Assembly (NCBI GenBank): GCA_964036275.1
Contig: OZ038434.1
Span: 24,411,413 to 24,475,412 of the forward strand
From: Litoditis marina
Taxonomy: Eukaryota > Nematoda > Chromadorea > Rhabditida > Rhabditidae
Direction: 5' to 3'
Length of the DNA stretch: 64,000 nt
Position numbers and translations under genes: made by a program. The notes beneath the pieces are model-generated. The model saw only the letters and a list, made by a program, of their open reading frames with translations. It was not told the origin of the DNA and did no database searches. Positions 10,557 through 22,817 of the stretch are shown one piece after another. Position 1 is the first letter of the stretch. Every line of letters starts with the position of its first letter.

Positions 10557-13500
10557 ATGGCTCCCGCAACCGCTCCTGTAGCAGCCTCGCCAAAGAAGAA
10601 GGGACGAAGTGAGGTTCGTGTCAAAGTCTTGGAGAGCTTATTGTGGATAGTTATTGACGTTCGCGCACTAACGTTCACCGTCGTAACTGCAGAGTTCTGA
10701 ATCTGGAACGGAGTTATCGCCACTTGATTGAAGGAAACACTGTCAATAAATCACAACACCGAAAATGAGTTCTAGTCCGGTTTTAGTATTGATCTATACT
10801 CTTTTCCGCGTCAATTGTCTCTAATCATAACGGTGAAAATATAAGTCGTACATTTCGTGTTCAAAACTTTTTTTTGTTTTCAGTGGGAGGACACCTTCCC
10901 CGCGGACATTAAGACCGTCCCGGATTCCGTGATCTTCATGAATCGTTGCCTCTATGTGACGTTCGCTCATATTCTGGAGTCGCGAGGTCTCATGCCAAAG
11001 GAATGCTTCAAAAAGCGTAACGTTGGAGGTAATTTAATTTAATTGAAACGCTCCTACCGTTTTTTTTTCAATTCCCTTTCAAATTATTTGTTGTTTGTGT
11101 TTGTACTCAAATTATTTGAAGTTTGTGTTTAGATCTCAGCGCTCTATACATCTATGTATGAACTTGAATACTTCTTGTTACTAGTTATAGAATCGACGAA
11201 TTTTTCTGCTGGTGTTGGATTTTAGAACAACTGTGTTTAAATAACTAAAATGAAAATAATAATAAAACTTGCTCCGTTATCTGATTGGTTATAATAGGAA
11301 CAGGGTGTCAATGCCGTCTGCACCTATACTATTTTTGATTATCCATAGACGTGTGGTTCCATTACTGGATGTATGTAATTTGTATTTGTCGCCTCAAAGT
11401 GGTCTCCTTTTTACAGTTTATTAGTGTTGAGTCATTATTTCCTAGCGTCTATTTCCTGGATTTATTCGTTTTTCAGACCTTGTCAAGACGTATATTATGG
11501 AACTCCGCCATCCGCTGGGCCTTCGCATGGCGAACAAGTTCCGTGGTGCCGGAAAGGCCATTGAACTCGGCTACCTGAATGAGTTCATGGTGGTCGTCAG
11601 CCAGAACGAGGAGAATCCGGACGACGCCATCGAAGTCTTCACTTGGAAGATGGTCTACGGGGAAGACGGTTACGTCATGGCACAGTTCACAGAGTAAGTT
11701 TATTAGTTTGCTTTTCATCTGTTCAATCATAATTGTGTGACACCTAGACGTAGTTTTAACTCTAGCTTTGGTCTCGCATTTTGATACTGTTAAAATGATT
11801 TCACCCTTTAAGTGGCGTTTCGTGTTTAATCCATTTTAAAACAAGGTTTTACTTTGATGTGCGAATTTGTTCTTTCTCATCGAAAGAGGCACTTTTAAGG
11901 ATATTATATAGCTGTTATGTTATAAAATTAGCAGCTGGAATCACTTTTAAAATACGGATGTTTTTTTTAGTGGAGATCAGAAGGTGTTGGCCACTCTTCG
12001 CTACCAGGGAATGGAGAAGGTGAAGGAGCAGACGAGAGCTCTGCTGATGCTCGTTCGCAGACTCTGCCGCAACATTCTCGAGCCGCTCCCATCGGATGCT
12101 TTCGCCACGCTCCGTGTCACCTACACCGACAGTAAGTTGTTTTTTACTTCTGTTATGGATTAGGTCTTTTTTTCGGAAGCTTTCTCTGTTTTAGTCGATA
12201 TCGTACCAGCGGTGAATTACCTTTAACAGCACTCCATTCGGAGATTCGGTGTCTTTATCTTTAGTTTCATTGAATTGAACATAATTTTTTGTAGAAGTTT
12301 ATTTTCTCTTATCATCAGCAGTTGTTGACTGTTCTTCAGAGCTTGTAGTGTTTTTAATCTTACGCGGGTTTTCCCTAAATAGCCGTTTTGTAAGGTAATG
12401 TAATTTTATTTTTCAGAAACACCCAAGGGCTACCAGGCTGAGGGTTTTTACCGGTCAGAAACACTCTACGATCTCAGCCCGGATGCGAAAGAAGTCATTC
12501 TTGGTGGAGTAGCTTCTGCACATCATAGGTATGTTTATTTTATTCTGATTTGCTTGTCTAATATTTGTCTCAGAGTTTGGAAAAACACGTTGCCTGGATA
12601 CTTTCTTAGAATTGATCAATTTCCCCAATCCTCCATTATCATCTACATTTCTGGAAAAACTAATATTTGAAACTATCATCAGCATGATATACATGATTTC
12701 TATTCCCGTTTTAGGTGTATCTTATCGGCGAAGAGTGTGTATGTGGAGGATGAGTACACCGTGCAGGAGCGACTGAACGGCAGTGACGAGTACTCGGATG
12801 GCTCTCTGAACAACTCGTTCACTGGTGCTGAAGATCTCGACCAGTCTGCTCAGGCGGACCCGGAACCGAAAGAGAAGGTTTGTGTTTATGTGTTCGATAA
12901 TTTATTGCATGTGTTTCAGCCAGTTGCTGTGAAGAAAGTCTGCCGCAGAGCGTAGAGAGTTTGCTATCTATCTCTATAGCAAGCAAAATGACAACTAGTT
13001 GTTTCAGTCTTCTCGATTAACATAACTGGGCTTACTTTTGTTGAAAATAGTTGTCTTGAAAATTTCGAACGACTGCTTACATTTGGTATATATTGCGATT
13101 TATGTTGTTTTAGTCCTGGTTTATGGTTGTGTTTATTTTACAGGTGGTTGCCGAGAAGAGCCCAGTTGTGACAGACAACAGCGAGGAGTCCAATGAGTCG
13201 GAGGCAGCCGTCAACACAGGTAAATACTTCTATTTCGTTTCGAAGGCATTCTGCATAGTGTTCACTCGAGATCCGAGACGATGTTTTCTGTTGTGTCACT
13301 CCTTTCGCACACATTTTATGGTGTACTTGTTGCGTGTCACAGTTTCTATTGCTATATTGCTAATAGGTTTTACTAATCATTTTCTGGTTTCAGGTGATGC
13401 CGGTCTATCATCTGACAGCAGCACAACCCGTAGAGGTCGTCGCTTGGCTCATGGACGGAAGAATCAGAAAGAGGAAGCCCCTGTTGCTGTTGTGCAGCGA

Positions 13501-14118
13501 AAGAGAAGAGGCAGAGAAGCTCAAGTGGTCGAGGAGGAGCCCGTTGCCAAGAAGGTTGGTACCAATTTGACTAGTTTGAGTTTATCTTTGTCTGTTTTGG
13601 GTATCGTAACTATCATGATCTACTTGTTATCATATATAAATGTCTCTTGTTTTTCATATTGACTGATCATTTATTGGAGTACGGTTACTATTGAAAAACC
13701 CTTTTAGAGGACAGTTGCCTATGCTCACTCAATAGTGTTTCTGATTGTCACTTTTTACTCTTAGTGAAAACCATTTTACGCCCATAATTGGGAATATTTC
13801 CATCTTTTCAATTCATTCTATTTTGTACTGCTTCAGACTCCCATCGCTCATCGTCGACAGACGCCTGGCAGAACTGCCAAGGCCTCAGAGGTGAATAATT
13901 TTCTTGCGTATTGTATGGACTCTGTGACTGCCCAAAAACTTTGAAATTTGAAACAATTTTGGGAAGATTTTTCTACAATTTTGCAGCATGTTCCATCAAT
14001 TAGAGGGTGAGATCGGACTAGCTGTAATATCGAGAAACCTTGTGGTGCATACGTTCATTATTTATATTATACAATGTATTTCCAGATGACGCCGGGAAGC
14101 TCGCCGAACAGACAGTGA
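10557..14118 (+). CDS. him-3: Meiotic HORMA-domain axis protein, HIM-3/HTP type (392 aa long form)
   Basis: HORMA proteins of this type coat meiotic chromosome axes and control pairing, synapsis and crossover repair. Exons: 10557-10613, 10884-11028, 11477-11693, 11971-12131, 12417-12528, 12715-12877, 13144-13219, 13394-13554, 13837-13890 and 14086-14118. Phases join cleanly to 393 codons including TGA. The N-terminus has a basic PKKKGR patch. The HORMA core runs from about residue 20 to 245 and includes WEDTFP, VIFMNRCLYVTFAHILESRG, IEVFTWKMVYGEDGYV, RNILEPLP and YQAEGFY. The tail (about 245-392) is acidic then basic, with RRGRR and RKRRGR clusters, and ends in Thr/Pro/Arg-rich sequence; worm HORMA tails carry closure motifs bound by partner HORMA domains. 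The him-3 symbol is preferred over htp-1/2/3 mainly because the alternative short form (296 aa) is close to the roughly 290 aa of C. elegans HIM-3. Paralogue identity is not certain. Confidence 0.85.
12715..12955 (+). CDS. him-3: Alternative terminal exon giving a short HORMA isoform (296 aa)
   Basis: The donor at 12878 that starts the intron to 13144 can also pair with a strong GTGTTTCAG acceptor ending at 12919. That gives a 42-nt intron followed by a 36-nt exon (12920-12955) encoding PVAVKKVCRRA and a TAG stop. The product would have the full HORMA domain and a short basic tail. Both choices have good consensus and correct phase. The listed span covers the shared exon 12715-12877 and this terminal exon. 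Confidence 0.5.
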
Positions 14119-15144
14119 ACCGGGTCGTCGGAATGCAGCCTCATGGTCTCATCTATTTTTAGATTATTTTTTTTGTATTTTAATTTTCAAATGTTTCAAG
14201 TTGTTTAGTTTAGAGTTTTTTTGTTGTTTTTTTATGGTAGTGGTCGATTTATTCCCACTCCAATGTGCGTTGTTGTTCTTTGTTTTCCATGTGTTTTTTA
14301 CTTCCTGTGAATGAATTTTTTTGTTGCAATGTGTGTAATTAGCCACTTTTGAAAATGTAGACATCGTGTGCGGTAGTGGTATTAGATAGAACGCTATCGT
14401 AGTCCTCCGAAGCTCGGTTTGGGATCGTTTTCCCTTGTCACTAAGTTTTATTCAGTCAGAAAGGATTGTTGTTCGCTAAACAAGTTGTAATGCATCAAGC
14501 ATTGTTCACTGTAGTAACTACTTGTTTTTAAGCCGGGTGTCGTGTTCAAACTACAACGAAGGTTTGGTCAATTCCTATAAACTAGGAATTTTATTCTATT
14601 TTTGTTGGGGTCAAAAAGTTGTACTTCTCAGGTTAGATTCCAGTGGTTTTGTCGCATTCTGTGTCACAGCAGTCCTAGTTGTTTCACTGAACCAGTACAA
14701 ATGAGATGATATATTTATGCATAATTCAACAATCCACTGTTTCTATCACAAATGTACCCAGTAAGGTCTTCTCACACAAATTTGAAGTAACCCTAATACC
14801 CGTCAACACAAGATACCTATAACAATGTAACAGTTCAATACAACTAATGTTTCCTAGTTGTTCGTTTCAATTGTATTATTTGGAAACGAGGACAGCCAGA
14901 GAAGAACGTCTTTGTGGTGTATTTTGTCCTGCTCAAACTCTTCGGTTTTATTTATTCGCTGAAAAAGTCCTTCGAGAAAATGCTGCGTTCCACTCGCACT
15001 TTTGCCCAAATTCTTCTCCAACGCGTCACTGCAAAAAATGTAGTTTGATCCGAAAACATAGCAGAAATTTTCATTCATACCGTAAAGTAACAAATAAAGC
15101 AGAACACAGCTGATGAACCGTTACTGCCACCTCTTTCATGAGCC

Positions 15145-15232
15145 TTAATGACTTCGAGCGGATTAGAACTCGTGGTCAAAATGGCAAGAGACCGCTGCGC
15201 TAACCATTACACCAATTAGCTGCGATAGGGGC
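15145..15232 (-). repeat. tRNA-like relic (SINE or degenerate tRNA)
   Basis: On the minus strand a box A-like TGGTGTAATGGTTAGC is followed about 40 bp later by a degraded box B, GAGTTCTAATCC (consensus GGTTCRANTCC). The arms do not fold into a clean cloverleaf and the T-loop is damaged, so I call it a pseudo-tRNA or a tRNA-derived repeat, not a functional tRNA gene. Confidence 0.4.
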
Positions 15233-15632
15233 TACACAGCAAACTATTGGACATACTAAATAAGTTACGCTCTATAGGATAGATTTTATATGATATATGT
15301 CAACCTTTCTTGCAGTGTTTGTAGTTTGCTCACATTGCTTCTTGACAAAAACTCATTCATTGTGGCGTGTATCGAGATCAAAGTACATCTCAACATTTTC
15401 ACTACCCATCTACAGTATACTTCTGTCATGCTTCCGGCAACGACACGACTATTTCTCAACTATATATAATAATGTAAAAACTTTATACATCATAAAAACT
15501 GACGCTGTCATAATGAGTTCTTTTCTCGGTTCCCACGTTTCCGCTCCGGAACGACATTTTTCCAAGTCGATTGGGGAAATTCGGGTGTCGTACCAGTATT
15601 GGTAGTGGCTAGAATGGAAGTACGTCAGAATA

Positions 15633-15769
15633 TACATACTAGAAGTAAATTGAACAGTCACGTAAAGTAAGCATTCTAATGAGGCATCGTGCACTTTCTC
15701 ATTGCACGTTTCTTAGTTCTGCTGTGTTTAACATGTTTCACTTGACTGTGCAATTGACGAACAGTATAC
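15633..15769. mobile_element. Short inverted-repeat element, copy 1 (TACTGTTAGTCAATTGCAC family)
   Basis: The ends form an imperfect inverted repeat (TACT-GAAGTAAATTGAACAGTC against TACTGTTCGTCAATTGCACAG). The interior GTGCACTTTCTCATTGCACG and TTCTGCTGTGTTT match a second copy at about 46610-46746 and a partial inverted copy at about 28985-29095. This is a non-autonomous DNA element with no ORF. Confidence 0.65.
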
Positions 15770-16001
15770 AGAAGGGTTGAATGTTAGTTGTAATTTGATC
15801 TTCGAAGTCATAACTAATGAGATACTTCAAAATTTGTCGTATAGGCCTGTTTTGGAACAAGCGAACCATTTAGAACGATTTTTTATCACGAACGTTTAGA
15901 TGATTGATGACAGAAGTTTTCATTTTTTGTTCCTTTATGCGAAAATTTTGTGCAACAATTTATATTGAAGAAAGATATTTTTGCGTCTCTTTAATACTCA
16001 T

Positions 16002-19000
16002 TCAAAACCCTATTTTTACATTAAAAACAATTGAACAAACTGACTTTGTAGCATTCCATACTTTCCTGTCCTTTTCTTTTCTGGCGTGAAGTATAAAATC
16101 TGTCTCGGGGCAGAATTTTCCCTGTGTCAGGCCGCCATCCCGCGCCCAGCCACGGCCCTGAAGAATTGTAGTTTGATGTCGCACAGACATTTCTCATAAA
16201 CACAGAGAGATTGACGTAAAACTCATCTAAACTAGGTCTCTTCACGATTTACGTGTTTATTCTTTTTTTTTCATCGGCCGAAATCTCAAACTCTCCTAAA
16301 CTTGTCAAATTTCTTCCAAAATATTTTTCAAATAAGTAGTTAATCACCTTCTATGGAAACAAGAACATCTAATTTGACCGTTTCATCGTTGTTTTTGAAT
16401 TGTCAACTTTCCTCGGACCAACCTTGGGATAAATCTTGAGTTTTCCAAAGTCCGATCGGGCGCCCAACTTCTTGCGAATACACCATTCCTGACGGAACAT
16501 ATCGTCCCAATTCATCGATTTTTCCCACATTTCCCAGCAATCGATAAATTCCGATCGATTCCCGAACACTCCCTCCGCCACGTACGTCTGCAGGGAATAT
16601 TTTATTGATTGTAGAAAAAAGTAATAAAGTTATTGACTGTAGAACAGTATCTGAGTTAGTGGTTGTAGAATGAAGTAATATGGAGTTACATGTTTGAGAA
16701 AAAAGTAGTAAAGTTAAAGAAACCGTTCCGCTATAATCTGAGTTTCACAAAAAAATTTAAAAAGCTCAAAAAAGTTTCTCAATGCCTTCCCATAAACCAT
16801 GAAAAACTATTTTGAGCATACGTATTTCCCCTATCGGTGTCATTACGTAAGGCGCTTTTCTGAGAAAACGAAGCAAGATAGAGATATAGAAGTATATATT
16901 TTTTATGGTGGTTTTCATTTGCCAAAAGGCAAGATTGTTAACTCATAAGTAAGAATTAGAGCGGGACGGATTATTTAATGATGGATGGTAAGTTGGCCAG
17001 CCAGATATGAACATTCGTTCGGAAAAGACCCAGTTTTTTGCTCGCCTGCTCTGCGAGAAACCCGCATTAAGCTCAAAGTTGCCCGTAAATATCACTGGCG
17101 TCAAATTACAGAAACGGTTGAGCGGATGATCACGTACTGTGCTTGATTCTCTTTTATCGAATTGAAAAAGTAGTCAAACTTTCTGGTTGGTATGATATGG
17201 GTATATAAAGGGTGCCAAACCCAGACACACACATTATTCTCTAGACTACCACCCCTGCCCTCCACAATAGGATACAGGTATAACATTTTTTGTGTTTTTA
17301 TTACATATTAACTCGTTCGATTACACTTAAGTTCTAGTTGGTGGAATCTCCTGAAGATGTCGTAACCACCAACTAGAATAGCATCGTCGAGATTTAACGG
17401 CGAAACGATGCAAACAAAATTTAACCTATAAATTTTAATTAATATAAGAAAAATTTTCTTTTCTTTCTAGATTACTGTTAACTTAATTATAACTTTTTAA
17501 ACATATTAGTCCATTAACTAATACTCTATTAACACAATAACATTTACATTTTGTTTTTCTAATGATGACAGATCAAAGAACACTTTCTGTAGATCAAACT
17601 ACAACTATAGTCTTTTTCATTCCTACTGAGACTCCTTCAGTAAGATTTCGAAACTACCAAACTGTTTTTTTCAATCAATTATGATCGGAAAGGTTTAAGA
17701 TTTTGGCACCTCATTCTCGTTCTCAGGTACAGTAATTGAACGAGAGTATTTTTGATAAACTAACTTTTCAGCTTCACAACAGCGTTCGGAAAGTTTGTAA
17801 GGTTACTGTAGGAGTCTCAGTAGGAATGGTGGTAACTATATACCTGTATGGCTCCATTGTCAGTGCCGTGGTTGGCGATCTTCGGATGTTCGAATTCGTA
17901 ATTCGCGAAACCCTTGACGAAACGTTGTCCGTAGTCATTTCCTCTAACTATGTAGGAACCTGGAATATATAAATTAATCAGGAGTGAGAATGAAAACCTT
18001 AGTTAGTTCTTAAATTCTATTTCGCTCAATACAAAACGGATGGAATTGTATCGCGCGGAGCGCGAAGCGCTCTGCGTGAGTTGTCTTTGGTTTGGCCATT
18101 GCGGACTCGTTTTTTCCTTTCAATTAACAAAAATCTTCAAACATATTCTTTTTTTGAAAACTAAAAGGAGAGAACGTTAGAGAATCACGAATTGAACATT
18201 GTGTGAAAATTTCAGCCAAATCGGAATATTTTCGCCTGAGTTATGGTTTCGTGTCGTTGTTGAAAAGTTCCGCCGTAATTCGTCCCTCGTCCCTTCTCTC
18301 TCGTCCCTCGTCCCTCACGGAATTCTGTCCGCATCGTAGTGGAAAAACTACTGAACCAATTTGGCTGAAATTTGGAACATCTATTCTATGGCAAAAGTTA
18401 GCTCGTCGCGCCAAGTATGAAATGTATATGTAATCTCTGGCGCCGTGCGCGGGCGCCAATAGGCGCCAAAAACGCATATTGGAAACACTATAGAACCGAT
18501 TTAGCTGAAATTTGAAACATGAGTTCTAATGCGAAATTTAGCATGTCGCGCCAAATATGAGATGTATAGCTCCTCATTGGCGTCGGGCGCGGGCGCCAAT
18601 AGGCGCCAAAAACCACTATTGGAAAAACTACCGAACCGATTTAGCTGAAATTTGAAACATGAGTTATAATGCAAAAGTTAGCCCGTCGCGCCAAATATGA
18701 GATGAATACATCATCATTGGCGCCCGGCGCTGGCGCCAATAGGTGCCAAAAACGGCAAAACACTATTTATCATCAACTAAAATGTTGAACACTAATAGAA
18801 ATTGAATACTTTGGTGGCAAGTGTGAAAGTCTTTTTCCAAAACTGAAATTTTCCTTCTGGCGCTCGAACCAGGCGCCAGATGGCGCCAAAACCCAAACTC
18901 ACGACAGCGTCAATTGAATCGTCTGAAATTCGGTACACTAAATAACTATCACATGGCAAGTAAGATGCTCAATCTGAAAATCAAAAAAAGTTCTGTTGGC

Positions 19001-22000
19001 ATTATGCGCTGGCGCCAATTGGCGCCAAAGTTGGAAAAATATCAGTTATCGTCAATCAAACTGTTTCAAGTTAACAGATATTGAATATTCCAATGTGAAA
19101 TGAAGATCCACAAATTCAAAATCGAACTTTATCGTCTGGCTCGGAACAGACGCCAAATGGCGCCAAAACAAAAACACACGAAACTGACAATTGAATAGTT
19201 TGAATATTGCTCCAATCAGTAATTGACACATGTAGTGTGTACTGGTAGCTCAAAAACCTAGAAAATTTCGTTTCGTTCTGGCGCCAGACGCGTGTGTCAA
19301 TTGACGCAGGAATGAAAAAAAGTTTCAACGAAAGTTTTTGATGTGGTATTGGAAATAATGGCTATATTGTAAGTGAGTTGGTGTCTCTAATTGTAGATTT
19401 GTCAATGGCGCCAATCCCCATCGCTTATCGCCGCTAAAAGCGGTGTACATGTCAATCGGAACGTTTAGCGTTTTTGTTCAGTTGTTGACAGTGACAGAGC
19501 CAGTAACCTGCGTTATATTACAACATCAGTAATTTTATGGTCTGCATTCGGCTTTGTGCACACACAAAACTGAGATTTCCATAATAATATAATGAGTTCA
19601 CAAGATTCACTATGTGAATAGGCAACATATGAAGTTGTAGGAGTACAACTAGTAAAAAAAGGACAATTAGTAAAAAGTGGGGGAACCAACAAATGTGTGA
19701 GTTGTGTTTGGTTCGACCTCTATATCAGCAAAAAGTGAACAATACAAATTGCTGTGATACTGTAGCAGAAGTATTCTGCAAAAATAGAACAATACAAATG
19801 TTGCACAATGGTTCACAACGCACGCATGTCGTCAAAGCACACATGAAATACCCTTCGGCAATTTCTGAAATATCATGCGGGCTTCGTGAACCATTGTGCA
19901 ACATTTGTATTGTTCTATTTTTGCAGAATACTTCTGCTACAGTATCACAGAAATTCGTATCGTTCACTTTTTGCTGATATCGAGGTCGAACCAAACACAA
20001 CTCACACATTTGTTGGTTCCCCCACTTTTTACTAATAGAAGTATAGATTTTGCTCTGCTCACAGCAATCGTATTTGACTCCGCCCGCAGTGTTTGTAGTT
20101 TGATCACGTTGCTTGTTGGTCGAAAGTTGTGCTCAAACTAAAACGATATTCTGCGACTCTCTAAAGAGGGTAGGGTAACTGAGTGGTGATGTGATCTGAG
20201 TAGACAACAGCAGAGTTTTTGAGTTGGGCTCAAAATACAACAGCAGAACAGAATAAGCCGAGTGGGAGACTTGAAATCAAATAGGAAGCTGCCCGGGCAT
20301 TGCCCCATAAAATTAAGTTCAAACCAAAGGGGGGGGGGGGGCAAAATAGTGACATATGTAATAAACTAATGATAAAACTGTACATTAATGAATGAATATA
20401 TGGTACCTGCCATGATTTCCCAGTTCCACATTCTATCGTAGAGGAAAATCTCAAACGGGGGACGAATATACTCGCTGAACGATCTGAAATGTTCCATCAG
20501 TAACAACACTTATTACATTACTACGTCATCACTATTGATTCGGGGCTCGAATCCGCCTCGACCCTACTGTTTTTGCAAATATAATTCCAGATTGAAGTGA
20601 AATTACGTGATTCTCACGTAATTCCCAGATTCCCACGTGAATGATCAACGTGTACCTGTTGGGACTGACGACTTCCATATCGGAATCCAAGAATACGAAC
20701 CAGTGATGGGGAGTTGACATCATCAGATGATGAACGACGCAGTGGCGTTCGTAGTAAAACTGGAAACGTTTTGTAGTCTGTAGTTTGAACCCCGGATACC
20801 TGTAGTTATATTCCTCACGGAAGACTTATGGTTCGCCCCCCCCCCTCCCTCTTCAAGTTTTAATTGAACTTTCGGTTAGATTTTGATGTAAATGCATCAC
20901 AACTTCAATGTAATAATCTTGAAGTGCAGCTAATATATATTGGTAGCAATAGTTCCTAACAAATATACTTCTCTTCCGTTTTTTAAACCAAGTAGTCACG
21001 AGGTAGCCGCGAGGTATAGTTATGGTGAAATGTGCTTATTCATAGAAGATCTGGAAAACCTCTTTTATTGTAAATTAATGTAAAACTCGACAGAAAACTT
21101 TTCCCCCAATAACTCAAAAGTAACCAATCCCCAATAACTCAAAAGTAACCAAACCCTAATAACTGAAAAGTAACCAACATCCTTGTGCTGCCCGCACTCG
21201 TCCTTGAACTCCTCCAACCGAAGAATATAGAGGAAATGGCCCCGCTCGGTCGCGTAGCACTCGACAGAGTCAATCGCCGTTCTGGAATATAGTTTGTAGT
21301 TTGATCTCGATGAATGCACGGCAAAGTACCGGTAATAGACTACAAACACAGCATTGTCGAGTGCGTAGAACTCGACCGAATTGGCTGTGCAGGAACGTGG
21401 TTTGTAGTTTGATGTCGAGACTAATGATACGGGATACGGGAGCAAACTACAACATTGCGATCGAGTCAATCGCCGTTCTAAAGTAAACGGAGTCGTTTTC
21501 CCGTTTGATCTCGACACTCACAATTTCAGTAATTCGAACATCCAAAATTCAAATGGTGCAGTTTAAAACTCTATATTTCCAAATCTTGGAAAATAGAGGT
21601 ATGTAACCTCACTGGAGACCTTGAATGGTAACAGTGACAGAAAAATTCCGTTCCTTTTCGCTGTGTCCGTACTTTGATCTTTGATCACAGGGAAACTGGA
21701 GAAACTGAAGATAAAGAACGGTAAAAGGCGCATAGGTGAATAGAAACCAACTTGTAGTCTGATCTGCCGGGATTTCCACCCAAGACCTCGACGATGGCCA
21801 GATTTCGGTCGAAAGAGTTGGCCTGCAATGTTTATAGCTAAACTTAATAATGTTGATCTTAGTTGGTAGATAATTTCAGCAAACCGTTGACCAGATGCTG
21901 TATGCACGAAACATCCCGGGCCGGATTGGAATGCTATCCCGAGCTATTTCCCGGCCGATTCAGCTCGGGATAGCATCCCAACCCGGCATGTTTCGTGCAT

Positions 22001-22807
22001 ACGGCCTCAGTATTTGAGACCGTAGATGAGGCGGCGTAGCAAACCGTCCAATCTCATGAGCAGTTCATATGAGTTTCTCATGAGATACCTCATGGGCTAC
22101 TCGTGAACTCTAAATGTTGTTGCATAGCAATCAATAGAATCTCATGAGAAGCTCGTGCTAATAGCTCATGAGGTGATCTCATGAACTTTTGTGCGGATTG
22201 CTACGCCGCCAGATCATCGAAACGAGCATTTTTCTGATTATCCTCAGGAGAAACTCAGTTCTATCAATGCAATTTCAGATGAGAACGTGATGTAAAAATG
22301 TTTAGATTTTTGGTCGAAATTAGTGTCGAGATAAAATTTGAGATAAAGGTAAACTACAACTAAGTCAGTACATCTAGGGGGACTATTTTACTTTCGCCCC
22401 CCACTTTTTCGTTTTAGCCGAAATAATACCTGTGTTACTTTCACCCCCCACCATGGGGGGTGAAAGTAACATGGCTCCGTTTCAACTAAGAATCAGAAGA
22501 GTGGGCGACTGTTAAGTGAAATTTTCCCCAGCTAGGATTTTGTTGCTTCTTATATTTGGTATAAACTAACGTCCAGCCAACTGCCACTAACACAAAAAAC
22601 TAAGAAAAAGCTAAAACGACTACTAATATTAGGTAACTATAAAAAGTATGAACTAACATTGATATTCCCTCTAACCAGGGGTTCCATTCTGAGAACTTTG
22701 CTTCTCATTATAATACGAGGACCAGAATTTCCAACACTCGTTTCGAATACCAGAATCAGAATACATAGAACGAGGGCGACGATGTAGCACAGGGAACGTC
22801 GCCGCAT
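16002..22807 (-). CDS. DUF273-family glycosyltransferase-like type II membrane protein (313 aa, 8 exons)
   Basis: The DUF273 (Pfam PF03314) proteins are a nematode family thought to resemble GT-A glycosyltransferases; the substrate is unknown. Minus-strand exons: 22807-22658, 21822-21752, 21281-21179, 20759-20656, 20483-20407, 17959-17844, 16587-16423 and 16157-16002, with all phases consistent. Residues about 4-26 are a hydrophobic signal anchor (RRRSLCYIVALVLCILILVF), implying a Golgi/ER lumenal domain. Family hallmarks in order: TAIDSVECYA, FYYERHCVVHH, FLDSDMEVVSPNR (a DxD-like motif at 133-135, commonly DAD in relatives), FLYDRMWNWEIMAGSYI, HGTDNGAI (199-206) and GRGWARDGGL. The start follows TTATTCCAG directly, as for trans-splicing. 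Large introns hold several transposable elements (listed separately). The gene appears intact. The last exon extends past the conserved LHARK to KIGF; a further intron there cannot be excluded. Confidence 0.88.
16716..16985 (-). mobile_element. Partial inverted copy of the GAGTGGGTGACGA element
   Basis: Read on the minus strand, it matches two separated parts of the 45198-45844 element: the TCCGTCCCGCTCTAATTTTG to CTTACGTAATGA block and the segment ending ATTATAGCGGAACGGTTTCTT. The middle of the larger copy is missing. It lies in the genomic span of the DUF273 gene, in the intron between exons 16587-16423 and 17959-17844. Confidence 0.6.
17606..17840. mobile_element. TATAGT-family MITE (copy A) ending in a splice donor
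   Basis: The 235-bp element has TATAGT ends and inverted repeats containing CATTCCTACTGAGACTCC, with TA as the probable target site. It has no ORF. Its right end lies 3 bp from exon 17844-17959 of the DUF273 gene, so the predicted 5' splice site (CAG|GTATATAGTT on the minus strand) includes the element terminus. Confidence 0.75.
18341..18770. repeat. 140-bp tandem repeats with TTGGCGCC palindromes (3 units)
   Basis: A unit starting GGAAAAACTACTGAACC recurs at 18341, 18481 and 18621. Each unit contains the words GATTTAGCTGAAATTTG, GTCGCGCCAA and a GGCGCCAATAGGCGCCAAAA palindromic block. Diverged GGCGCC-bearing relatives continue to about 19310. The array lies in a DUF273-gene intron. Confidence 0.85.
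19671..20033. mobile_element. Foldback element with about 147-bp inverted arms
   Basis: The left arm begins AGTAAAAAGTGGGGGAACC and the right arm ends in its complement. The arms are nearly identical (a few mismatches) around a spacer of about 70 bp, and TA flanks both ends. Because the arms are mirror copies, both strands show the same short open frame beginning MCELCLVRP; this is a by-product of the palindrome. It sits in an intron of the DUF273 gene. Confidence 0.88.
21900..22002. repeat. Hairpin with about 45-bp arms
   Basis: GTATGCACGAAACATCCCGG at the left pairs with its complement at the right end, with AGCTCGGGATAGCATCCCAA against TTGGAATGCTATCCCGAGCT inside. There is a short central loop. 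It is probably a minimal foldback transposon in the first intron of the DUF273 gene. Confidence 0.8.
22030..22210. mobile_element. 181-bp MITE with GGCGGCGTAGCAA inverted ends
   Basis: Terminal inverted repeats GGCGGCGTAGCAAACCG and GGCGGCGTAGCAATCCG flank an interior rich in CTCATGAG words. A diverged relative lacking clear ends lies at about 33800-33900 (CTCATGAGCTACTCGTGCAC, TAGCAATCAATACAATCT). It has no ORF. Confidence 0.8.
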
Positions 22808-22817
22808 CTGGAATAAT
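22808..22817 (-). promoter_or_regulatory. Probable trans-splice acceptor of the DUF273 gene
   Basis: On the minus strand ATTATTCCAG lies immediately before the ATG of the first coding exon. With no 5' UTR left between AG and ATG, spliced-leader addition at this point is the simplest reading. Confidence 0.5.

Larger units (their letters stand above)
14119..16001. other. Intergenic region between the HORMA gene and the DUF273 gene
   Basis: No exon is supported. The first few hundred bases after the TGA are T-rich 3' UTR-like sequence. A GATCAAACTACAA-type motif occurs near 14546-14560 and a related one at 15787-15800. A tRNA-like relic lies at 15145-15232 and an inverted-repeat element at 15633-15769. 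Confidence 0.5.

Noticed and set aside
19693..20009. Twin open frames starting MCELCLVRP on both strands
   Set aside because: Produced by a near-perfect inverted repeat; each is the mirror of the other.
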